From positions 3,108 to 8,541 of the forward strand of contig PLNY01000111.1 of NCBI GenBank assembly GCA_003141915.1: 5,434 bases of DNA, given 5' to 3'. The translations under genes and the position numbers were made by a program. The notes under the pieces are model-generated. The model was not told the origin of the DNA and did not search any database. It was given only the letters and a program-made list of their open reading frames with translations. Origin of the DNA: Anaerolineae bacterium (GTDB taxonomy: Bacteria > Chloroflexota > Anaerolineae > Anaerolineales > Villigracilaceae). This document shows, one piece after another, positions 1-5,212 of this stretch. Numbering within the stretch: position 1 is the first letter of the stretch; each line of letters begins with the position of its first letter.

Positions 1-953
1 CGTTTAATAACCTCGCCAAGCAATTCAGCGACTGAAACAATCGAGATGCGGTCTTTAAAAACCCTCATCTTTTCTTCGGAGATTGGCACGGTATCCGTGG
101 TGATGATGTGTTTGATTGGCAAATCTACGAGTCTTTGCGCGGCTCCGGGCGACAGGATGGGATGCACAAAAGCAAGATAGATATCGCGCGCGCCTTCTCT
201 TTTAACGAGATTCACAGCTTGTGAGATGGAGTTGCCAGTGTCCACTTCATCATCCACAATGATGACATCGCGATCCCTGGCATTGCCGATCAAGGTCAGG
301 GCTTCGGCTCTGGCGTCATTGCCGGAACGGCGTTTCTCAATGAATGCAATCGGCATGTCCATATCGGCGGCATAGTTTCGTCCCTTTTTGGCAAAGCCGA
401 GATCGGTCGCGACCACAACCGGGTTATGGAGATTCGTTCGGATGGTTTGTTTGATGTGGTCAACGATCAAATGTGAGGCGGTCAATACATCGCCGGGGAT
501 GGAAAAGAATCCCTGGACCTGGCCCGCATGCGGGTCGAGCGTCATGTAGCGGTCCGCGCCTGCAACTTCGATCATATCTGCCATCAGCCTGCCGGTGATC
601 GGGATGCGTGGTTGATCCTTCTTATCCGAGCGCCCGTAGGCGAGATAGGGAACGACCACGGTAATGCGCGCTGCCGAATCGAGGCGCAGTGTTTGAATCG
701 TAATCAGCAATTCCATGATATTCCGATTCACCGGTGAAGCAGTATGCTGGATCAGGTACACATCCTGCCCGCGCACGCTGTGCTTCAACTTGATGAACAG
801 ATTCTCGTTCGGGAACTCGATGACTTCCTGCTCACACAACGGCGAGCCAAGATAGTTCGAAATTTTATTAGCCAGCACAGGCGAAGCGGTGCCGGTAAAC
901 AACATGATTTCCCCATAGACTTTCATTTCGTGATGGTGGACAAGGTGACTCAT
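1..953 (-). CDS. prs: Ribose-phosphate pyrophosphokinase (PRPP synthase), 3' end cut by window edge
   Basis: Makes 5-phosphoribosyl-1-pyrophosphate from ribose 5-phosphate and ATP in the cytoplasm; PRPP feeds purine, pyrimidine, histidine and NAD synthesis. 317 codons are visible and the frame is still open at base 1; about 10-20 C-terminal residues are probably missing. Visible motifs are FTGTASP (19-25), TASPVNRNIMELL (71-83), GRSDKKDQPRIPIT (107-120), AGADRYMTLDPHAGQVQGFF (131-150, with the nucleotide-site His142), EKRR (206-209, catalytic loop) and the PRPP-binding loop VDDEVDTGNS (233-242). The first ATG (951-953) overlaps the stop of the upstream acetyltransferase gene as ATGA and has AAGGA 6 bases before it. 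A second in-frame ATG at residue 17 (903-905), preceded by GGGGA, matches the usual family start, so the first 16 residues, including HHH, may be an extension or unused. Function is confident; the exact start is not. Confidence 0.95.
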   Translation of the reverse strand, partial: MSHLVHHHEMKVYGEIMLFTGTASPVLANKISNYLGSPLCEQEVIEFPNENLFIKLKHSVRGQDVYLIQHTASPVNRNIMELLITIQTLRLDSAARITVVVPYLAYGRSDKKDQPRIPITGRLMADMIEVAGADRYMTLDPHAGQVQGFFSIPGDVLTASHLIVDHIKQTIRTNLHNPVVVATDLGFAKKGRNYAADMDMPIAFIEKRRSGNDARAEALTLIGNARDRDVIIVDDEVDTGNSISQAVNLVKREGARDIYLAFVHPILSPGAAQRLVDLPIKHIITTDTVPISEEKMRVFKDRISIVSVAELLGEVIK

Positions 954-1498
954 TTCTTTTCCTTAATTGGATTCCAGTCCGAGCGCAGAACGCTCATGAT
1001 GTGAACATCAATATATTTACCATGCTTGTATGCGTCTTCGCGCAATGTGCCTTCCAAAACAAAACCCGCTTTTTCGTAGACGTGTATGGCGCGCGGGTTG
1101 GTCGAATAGACCCGCAAATAAATGCGGTTCAAATTCAATGTTTCGAAGCCATGCTGTAACAACAATTGCATGGTCTCAGTGCCATAGCCTTGATTCCAAA
1201 CCGATTTGTCGCCGATCGTTATTCCAAGTTCGGCGGCGCGGTTGGTCCATTCCAAATGAAAGAATCTGCAATTGCCGATCAACTTCCAGTCATTGCCCTC
1301 ACACATTTCGATGGCCATCGGTTTCTCCGCTTGAGCGCGCTGGGCGCTTTGCTCAAACCATTGTTCCTCATCCTGCATGGACATCGGCAGATGGACATCC
1401 AATCCTTCGTTGACTTCGGGATCGTTGATCCATTCATAGAATTTTGGCACATCGCTTCTTTCCACGCCGCGCAGGCGGATGCGTTTTCCGTAAATCAT
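950..1498 (-). CDS. GNAT-family N-acetyltransferase, RimJ/RimL type
   Basis: A 182-residue acetyl-CoA-dependent acyltransferase of the Gcn5-related (GNAT) superfamily, closest in style to the RimJ/RimL/SpeG branch. It opens with the typical GKRIRLRGVERSDVPKFYEW start (4-23). Motif A contains the pyrophosphate-binding loop WNQGYGTETM (101-110). Motif B is STNPRAIHVYEKAGF (132-146), with the usual Asn134 and Tyr141, followed by LEGTLREDAYKHGKY (148-162). Length is normal for the family and no membrane segment or signal peptide is visible. Its ATG overlaps the meaB stop by four bases, and its stop overlaps the prs start by four bases, so translation is probably coupled to both. The substrate cannot be read from sequence: an N-terminal alanine/serine of a protein, a polyamine and a small metabolite are all possible. 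The operon position does not by itself tie it to methylmalonyl-CoA or PRPP metabolism. Confidence 0.9.
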   Translation of the reverse strand: MIYGKRIRLRGVERSDVPKFYEWINDPEVNEGLDVHLPMSMQDEEQWFEQSAQRAQAEKPMAIEMCEGNDWKLIGNCRFFHLEWTNRAAELGITIGDKSVWNQGYGTETMQLLLQHGFETLNLNRIYLRVYSTNPRAIHVYEKAGFVLEGTLREDAYKHGKYIDVHIMSVLRSDWNPIKEKK

Positions 1499-2496
1499 TT
1501 CAAACTTCCGTTCATTAACATATTCACAGCTTCCAACGGCGACAAGCTTCTTTCAAGAACCTGATCCATGACTTTATTGAATTGATCTTCCGAGACGCGC
1601 TCGCGGAATCGATCCATCAATGCAGATTGAAGAGCCGCATCCAGTTCGGACTCGAGGCGGGCGCGCGCTCGAATGGTCCAATCTCCGCTGACAATTAAAT
1701 GCTCACGATGCTTCGCAATCTGATGAGCCAACTCGTTAATTCCTTTTCCATCCGTTGCAATCGTTCGTTGAATTAATGGAATCCAGATATTGGTCTCTGT
1801 TTCAATCGGTAGGGCCGCGCTCATATACTTGCCGTGATGAGCAAAGACTCTTTGTGTTGGATGTGCCAACTCAAGCATTGATTTCAATGCTTTCTCCGTG
1901 CTTTCCGCGCCGGGACGATCCGCTTTGTTGACCACCATGATATCAGCGATTTCGAGAATGCCCGCCTTGATGGCTTGGATGTCATCGCCGAGGCCGGGCG
2001 CTTCCACGACCAGCGTGGTATGCGCCAGTTTGGCGATGTCCACTTCGCTTTGTCCCGCGCCGACCGTTTCGATCATGATGATTTCATATCCGGCCGCGTC
2101 GAAAACTTGAACTACATTTGCAGTCGCTTGCGCCAATCCGCCAATCGAACCTCGTGAAGCCATCGAGCGGATGAACACACCGTTGTCGCCGCTCAAATCC
2201 TTCATGCGGACTCGGTCGCCCAGCACTGCGCCGCCTGTGAAGGGGCTCGATGGATCAATGGCAACAATCGCAACCCGCTTGCCTTCCCTGCGAAAATGCA
2301 GTGCCAGTTGATTGACCAGCGACGACTTGCCGGTGCCGGGCGCGCCCGTTATGCCGATGAGATGTGCCTTGCCAGTATGAGGGAAAAGGGCATCCAGCGC
2401 GGCGCGCCCATCGTCTGTATCATTCTCAACCTGAGTTAACAAACGCGCAAGCGCGAGGCGATCACCTTGCAGAATAGATTCTTCCAGCGATATCAT
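1495..2496 (-). CDS. meaB: MeaB/ArgK-type GTPase, chaperone of methylmalonyl-CoA mutase
   Basis: A 333-residue G3E-class P-loop GTPase. In characterised systems MeaB (human MMAA) binds methylmalonyl-CoA mutase, gates loading of adenosylcobalamin and protects or rescues the enzyme from inactivation. The family is still often annotated 'LAO/AO transport ATPase' or ArgK, an older name. Visible elements are the Walker A loop GAPGTGKSS (51-59), AIDPSSPFTGGAVLGDRVRM (79-98), SMASRGSIGGLA (111-122), the G3/switch region ETVGAGQSEVD (143-153), PGLGDDIQAIKAGILEIAD (167-185) and the G4 motif NKAD (190-193). A helical C-terminal dimerisation arm follows (about 255-330). Length is normal. Its ATG overlaps the stop of the B12-binding mutase subunit gene (ATGA, 2493-2496), which strongly supports the mutase-chaperone role over any transport role. 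All nucleotide-binding motifs look intact. Confidence 0.95.
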   Translation of the reverse strand: MISLEESILQGDRLALARLLTQVENDTDDGRAALDALFPHTGKAHLIGITGAPGTGKSSLVNQLALHFRREGKRVAIVAIDPSSPFTGGAVLGDRVRMKDLSGDNGVFIRSMASRGSIGGLAQATANVVQVFDAAGYEIIMIETVGAGQSEVDIAKLAHTTLVVEAPGLGDDIQAIKAGILEIADIMVVNKADRPGAESTEKALKSMLELAHPTQRVFAHHGKYMSAALPIETETNIWIPLIQRTIATDGKGINELAHQIAKHREHLIVSGDWTIRARARLESELDAALQSALMDRFRERVSEDQFNKVMDQVLERSLSPLEAVNMLMNGSLK

Positions 2497-2888
2497 TTCA
2501 CCGCATTCTTAATATCTTTGACTATATCTTCTGTTGATGCGCCGGGTCCGTAGACTCCCGTGATGCCCATCTCCATTAATCGCGGAATATCTTCATCCGG
2601 AACAATGCCGCCGATAAACACTTTGACATTTGTCTGGCCGTTGGCTTTCAATAAATCCATGATGCGCGGCGCCAATGCCATATGCGCCCCGGATAGAATC
2701 GAAAGCCCTACGACGTCCACATCCTCCTGCAGAGCCGCTTCGGCGATCATTTCAGGCGTTTGTCTCAAGCCCGTGTAAATGACCTCCATGCCGGAATCGC
2801 GCAACGCGCGTGCTACTACTTTCGCGCCGCGGTCATGCCCGTCGAGGCCCGGCTTGGCTACCAGCACACGGATTTTTTTATCAAGCAT
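2493..2888 (-). CDS. Methylmalonyl-CoA mutase, B12-binding (small/C-terminal) subunit
   Basis: A 131-residue cobalamin-binding subunit of a two-part methylmalonyl-CoA mutase, which interconverts (R)-methylmalonyl-CoA and succinyl-CoA. From the chosen start the protein begins MLDKKIRVLVAKPGLDGHDRG; the DGHDRG motif (residues 16-21) carries the histidine that ligates cobalt in the family. SILSGAH (63-69) and FIGGIVPDE (91-99) complete the B12-fold signature. HDRGAKVVARALRDSG and TGLRQTPE resemble methylmalonyl-CoA mutase more than isobutyryl- or hydroxyisobutyryl-CoA mutase subunits. An ATG eight codons upstream (2910-2912) is in frame. I prefer 2888 because GGAGGA lies just before it (2892-2897) and a TATAAT box at 2916-2921 would start transcription at about the upstream ATG. 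The catalytic large subunit is not in this window, so it must be encoded elsewhere. The gene heads an overlapping operon with meaB. Confidence 0.93.
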   Translation of the reverse strand: MLDKKIRVLVAKPGLDGHDRGAKVVARALRDSGMEVIYTGLRQTPEMIAEAALQEDVDVVGLSILSGAHMALAPRIMDLLKANGQTNVKVFIGGIVPDEDIPRLMEMGITGVYGPGASTEDIVKDIKNAVK

Positions 2889-2891
2889 AGT

Positions 2892-2897
2892 TCCTCC
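2892..2897 (-). promoter_or_regulatory. Shine-Dalgarno site for the B12-binding mutase subunit
   Basis: GGAGGA on the minus strand lies 3 bases before the ATG at 2886-2888. It is the strongest ribosome binding site in the window. It sits inside the reading frame if the upstream ATG at 2910-2912 were used, so it argues for the shorter protein. Confidence 0.65.
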
Positions 2898-2915
2898 GCC
2901 GATGAAATCCATAAG

Positions 2916-2921
2916 ATTATA
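2916..2921 (-). promoter_or_regulatory. Candidate -10 box (TATAAT) for the mutase-meaB-GNAT-prs operon
   Basis: A perfect TATAAT on the minus strand lies in the gap between purN and the mutase subunit gene. Transcription would be expected to begin about 7 bases downstream, near 2909, leaving a leader of roughly 20 bases that contains the GGAGGA site. No convincing -35 hexamer is seen at 16-18 bases upstream, where the sequence reads GGTTTC or GTTTCC, so the promoter may be weak or activator-dependent, or the match may be chance. Confidence 0.4.
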
Positions 2922-2965
2922 CTATGGGATATTTTTCGGAAACCTGACAGAGGCTTGATGAGTGG

Positions 2966-2994
2966 AAAAACGCAAGGGAGGACTACTCGCCCTT
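2966..2994 (-). terminator. Weak rho-independent terminator candidate after purN
   Basis: On the minus strand AAGGG (2990-2994) can pair with CCCTT (2974-2978), and GCG then TTTTT (2966-2970) follow. AAAA at the 5' side could extend pairing with the T run across an internal loop. The core stem is only 5 bp with an imperfect continuation, and three bases separate it from the T run. It is therefore suggestive by position, six bases after the purN stop codon, rather than by strength. Confidence 0.3.
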
Positions 2995-3000
2995 CCTTTT

Positions 3001-3588
3001 TTATGCGGTTAATTTTTTGAGAACGGCGATAAGGATTTGATGTTCAATTTCATGAATGCGCGCTTCGAGAGATTCCAATGTGTCCTCAGGATGGATGGGA
3101 ACAGTCTCAGCCGCGAGCACGGGACCATTGTCCACGCCTTCATCGGGGACGAGATGAACCATGACGCCGGTGTGGGTTATTTCGCCGCGTTGAAAAGCAT
3201 CGAAGGCGCGCTGGATGGCCTGTGTGCCGGGAAACATATTCGGCAATGCAGGATGAAGGTTGATGACGCGGTTCGGGAAAGAGGAAAGGAAGGACGAGGA
3301 AAGAATTCTCATCCAGCCAGCGAGAATGATGTAGTCGGGTAGTTTCGTAGTGGCATAGTTAGATAGTCGGGCATCGTAGTCGCGGCGGGATTCGTTTTCG
3401 AGTTTTGGAAAGTAAACGGATTCGATTCCGGCGTTCTGCGCGCGGACGAGGCCGTAGGCCTCCGCTTTGTTTGAGATGACGGAAACAACGGATGCATTAA
3501 GTTCACCGGAGACACAAGCATCTAGAATGGCTTGGAGATTGGAGCCGTTACCAGAGATGAGAACGACAAGACGAGCGAGGTTAGTCAT
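3001..3588 (-). CDS. purN: Phosphoribosylglycinamide formyltransferase (GAR transformylase 1)
   Basis: Transfers a formyl group from 10-formyltetrahydrofolate to GAR, the third step of de novo purine synthesis, in the cytoplasm. The 195-residue length is typical. Visible motifs are the phosphate-binding SGNGSNLQA (12-20), VISNKAEAYGLVRA (37-50), the AGWMRIL core (90-96), the catalytic NLHPALP segment with Asn110 and His112 (110-116), FPGTQAI (119-125) and HTGVMVHLVPDEGVDNGPV (139-157), where Asp149 aligns with the catalytic aspartate. All three catalytic residues are present. It follows purM by 18 bases. No Shine-Dalgarno sequence precedes the ATG (the spacer is pyrimidine-rich: CTTCTTCTCACCT), so it may depend on ribosomes reinitiating after purM. 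The start is fixed by the short distance from the ATG to the SGNGSN motif. Confidence 0.96.
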   Translation of the reverse strand: MTNLARLVVLISGNGSNLQAILDACVSGELNASVVSVISNKAEAYGLVRAQNAGIESVYFPKLENESRRDYDARLSNYATTKLPDYIILAGWMRILSSSFLSSFPNRVINLHPALPNMFPGTQAIQRAFDAFQRGEITHTGVMVHLVPDEGVDNGPVLAAETVPIHPEDTLESLEARIHEIEHQILIAVLKKLTA

Positions 3589-3606
3589 AGGTGAGAAGAA
3601 GACAGT

Positions 3607-5196
3607 TTAAAAGAGCAAAACTTTTTGTTCACCTTTGACCAGTTCGCCGATGATGAAGGTCGGTTCAAGAATACGTTTCTGAATCTCGGCCGCATGGGGC
3701 TGATCCACAATCGCAATCATGCCGATGCCCATGTTGAAGACGCGGTACATTTCATCGATGGAAATATTTCCCTTTTGCTGGATCAGATTCCATAATGGCG
3801 GAACAGGCCATGAACCGAGATGAATTTTTGCGCTGAGATTCTCAGGCAACACGCGCGGAATGTTTTCGATGAATCCGCCGCCCGTGATGTGAGCAAGAGC
3901 CTTGATATGAGGAAGCACGGAATAGAGAATAGATAAATAAGAACGATGCGGGGCGAGAAGTGCATCTGCAAGCGAACCACCAAGTTCAGGGAAAATTGTG
4001 TCGAGAGGCGTATCCGCAAAAATCTTACGAATAAGCGAATAGCCATTGGTGTGCGGTCCGCTCGAAGTCAGGCCGATCAGCACATCGCCCGCTTGAAGAT
4101 TCTTGCGCGGCAGAATATCTTCGCGTTCGAGAACGCCGACGATGGTTCCTGCCAGATCGAATTCATTTTGCTGATACACGCCCGGCATTTCAGCCGTCTC
4201 GCCGCCGAGCAGAGCCATGCCTGCCTCCTTGCAGACTTCGGCGATTCCACTCACGACTTCTGCGGTTTGACTTGGGTTAAGCCTCGACGCGGCGAAATAG
4301 TCCATGAAAAAAATCGGACGCGCACCCTGAACGAGAATGTCGTTGATGCAATGATTGACGATGTCACGGCCGATGCCGCGATAACGTCCGACCGAGGCGG
4401 CCAGTTTTACTTTCGTGCCGACGCCATCCGTGGATGCAACCAGCACGGGAGATTTCATCGCCTTCATAACGGACGCATCATACAGTCCACCGAATGAACC
4501 AATGCCCGCCAGCACCGCCGAGTTATAAGTTGATTTGACCGCGTCTTTCATCAAGCCCACAGCGCGATTCCCCGCATCGATGGAAACACCCGCCTCAGCA
4601 TAAGCGGATTTAGAAACGGATAAACGGATGGCTGCCCCCGAAGGGGATGGCACTTCAATATAAATCGGCTTTCCATTAATTGATTTAAAACGGATCGGGG
4701 GAACGGGTGAGGCAGACCCGGACTTTCCCGTCAGCGGAGGTAATTTCATGCCGGGGCTTTTGTGGATATAGCGATACAGAGATTGTTGCCATTCCTGCAC
4801 ATCTTTGGGAGCAAGTATCCGCTTGAATTCAAGACTCCTTCGCCCAAAGTTGTATAACATACCAATTGCGGTGCCAGTGGCGGCAAGATAAGTCAAGACC
4901 TGCCCTACTTCATCCTGTCCCAATGAATGAGAAAAAGATTTACACTCAACAACCAGCGATTCTTCGATCCATAAATCCAGAATCAAATAACCGATCTGTT
5001 TTTCTCCGATGCAAACTTCCACGCGCTTTTCCACCTCAACAGCCAAACCGGAATCCAGACAAAGTTCCGCAAGCCTGCGCTGATAAAATTTTTCAGCATC
5101 ACCGGGCTTGAGCTCATTATGCACCTGCATGGCCAGTCCATTTAATTTGAAAGTCAACGCATCAAAATCTGTTTTGACTAATCCCGGCTTAGCCAT
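3607..5196 (-). CDS. purM: Fusion: N-terminal GxxExxY (PD-(D/E)XK-like) domain joined to AIR synthetase (PurM)
   Basis: PurM (phosphoribosylformylglycinamidine cyclo-ligase) closes FGAM to AIR using ATP. Residues about 197-529 are a complete PurM: AYAEAGVSIDAGN (198-210), GIGSFGGLYD (231-240), STDGVGTKVKLA (255-266), NHCINDILVQGARP (281-294), GGETAEMPGVY (331-341), TSSGPHTNGYSL (377-388), HITGGGFIENIPR (436-448) and FNMGIGM (487-493). The family is normally about 330-350 residues. Residues 1 to about 145 are instead a GxxExxY protein: VHNELKPGDAEKFYQ gives G32-E35-Y38, and LDLWIEESLVVECKS gives D74, E84, K86, the PD-(D/E)XK pattern. Residues about 146-196 are a Pro/Ser-rich linker. GGAG (5204-5207) lies 7 bases before the ATG. 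No in-frame stop divides the two parts. The only possible internal starts, ATG at 4747-4749 and GTG at 4651-4653, lack a Shine-Dalgarno site. Whether the protein stays fused is not known. Confidence 0.93.
   Translation of the reverse strand: MAKPGLVKTDFDALTFKLNGLAMQVHNELKPGDAEKFYQRRLAELCLDSGLAVEVEKRVEVCIGEKQIGYLILDLWIEESLVVECKSFSHSLGQDEVGQVLTYLAATGTAIGMLYNFGRRSLEFKRILAPKDVQEWQQSLYRYIHKSPGMKLPPLTGKSGSASPVPPIRFKSINGKPIYIEVPSPSGAAIRLSVSKSAYAEAGVSIDAGNRAVGLMKDAVKSTYNSAVLAGIGSFGGLYDASVMKAMKSPVLVASTDGVGTKVKLAASVGRYRGIGRDIVNHCINDILVQGARPIFFMDYFAASRLNPSQTAEVVSGIAEVCKEAGMALLGGETAEMPGVYQQNEFDLAGTIVGVLEREDILPRKNLQAGDVLIGLTSSGPHTNGYSLIRKIFADTPLDTIFPELGGSLADALLAPHRSYLSILYSVLPHIKALAHITGGGFIENIPRVLPENLSAKIHLGSWPVPPLWNLIQQKGNISIDEMYRVFNMGIGMIAIVDQPHAAEIQKRILEPTFIIGELVKGEQKVLLF
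4605..4630 (+). repeat. Left arm of inverted repeat (CGGAT units)
   Basis: The plus strand carries CGGAT at 4605, 4617 and 4625 (spacings 12 and 8). Bases 4612-4630, AGAAACGGATAAACGGATG, are an exact reverse complement of 5214-5232. The outer unit 4605-4610 also pairs with 5235-5240 across a small internal loop. On the minus strand this codes for the IRLSVSKSA region immediately before the conserved PurM start. Confidence 0.9.
4635..4646 (-). other. CCCC-TTCG-GGGG mini-hairpin in the linker coding sequence
   Basis: On the minus strand CCCC TTCG GGGG can form a 4-bp stem closed by a UUCG tetraloop, an exceptionally stable RNA loop. It lies 4 bases inside the left inverted-repeat arm and is flanked by two copies of GCCATCC. 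It could be a remnant of element structure or simply codon content; there is no T run after it, so it is not a terminator. Confidence 0.4.
4687..4696 (+). repeat. Additional inner CGGAT unit in the linker
   Basis: AAAACGGATC here is the reverse complement of GATCCGTTTT at 5260-5269 in the right-hand array. It lies about 57 bases inside the left arm and codes on the minus strand for part of PIRFK. Ten bases of identity is modest evidence on its own, but the orientation agrees with the rest of the inverted repeat. Confidence 0.5.
4762..5196 (-). other. GxxExxY / PD-(D/E)XK-superfamily domain encoded in the 5' part of purM
   Basis: These codons (residues 1-145 of the fused product) match the usual 120-140-residue size of free-standing GxxExxY proteins. 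The order of elements is right for the family: an N-terminal helix (LTFKLNGLAMQVHNEL, 14-29), GxxExxY (32-38), a strand pair, D74 with ECK (84-86), QVLTYLAATGTAIGMLYNFG (99-118), and the closing LEFKRIL (122-128). Hand counts give about 45% GC over 4801-5100 against about 56% over 4081-4380 in PurM, which fits a separate origin; however, other parts of purM (3901-3960) also fall to about 45%. The biological role of this family is not established, so no activity is claimed. Confidence 0.85.
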
Positions 5197-5203
5197 TGTG
5201 CGT

Positions 5204-5207
5204 CTCC
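5204..5207 (-). promoter_or_regulatory. Ribosome binding site of the GxxExxY-PurM fusion gene
   Basis: GGAG on the minus strand, 7 bases before the ATG at 5194-5196, lies in the 16-base gap after the purD stop. It fixes the fusion start and shows that the nuclease-like domain has the only well-formed translation start for purM. It is only a few bases inside the right inverted-repeat arm. Confidence 0.65.
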
Positions 5208-5212
5208 GTCCA

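Larger units (their letters stand above)
2889..3000. other. Intergenic gap between the purine operon and the mutase operon
   Basis: This 112-base gap is the only substantial non-coding stretch in the window. Read on the minus strand it holds a weak hairpin followed by a T run just after the purN stop, then a TATAAT box, then a strong Shine-Dalgarno site. That order suggests the end of one transcription unit and the start of another. I see no riboswitch-like structure; in particular there is no recognisable cobalamin B12-box, although 112 bases is too short for a full cobalamin riboswitch anyway. Confidence 0.6.

Noticed and set aside
620..645. PRPP synthase motif reads GRSDKKD where the textbook motif is ARQDxKD, which might suggest a damaged ATP site
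   Set aside because: From memory, a bacterial subfamily of PRPP synthases normally has Ser at this position, and the other motifs are intact, so it is likely ordinary variation.
528..1004. Two short plus-strand open frames opposite prs
   Set aside because: The minus strand encodes unmistakable PRPP synthase across this whole region; these are shadows.
1030..1564. Two plus-strand open frames of 127 and 132 codons opposite the GNAT gene
   Set aside because: They lie antisense to a clear GNAT coding sequence, overlap each other, and show no family motif or ribosome binding site.
3946..4497. 183-codon plus-strand open frame opposite purM
   Set aside because: Antisense to a well-conserved PurM coding region, no recognisable domain and arginine/histidine-rich composition typical of an antisense shadow.
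3607..5196. Possible intein inside PurM
   Set aside because: The extra domain is N-terminal rather than inserted within PurM, and no intein splicing blocks (N-terminal Cys/Ser block A, C-terminal His-Asn) are visible at its edges.
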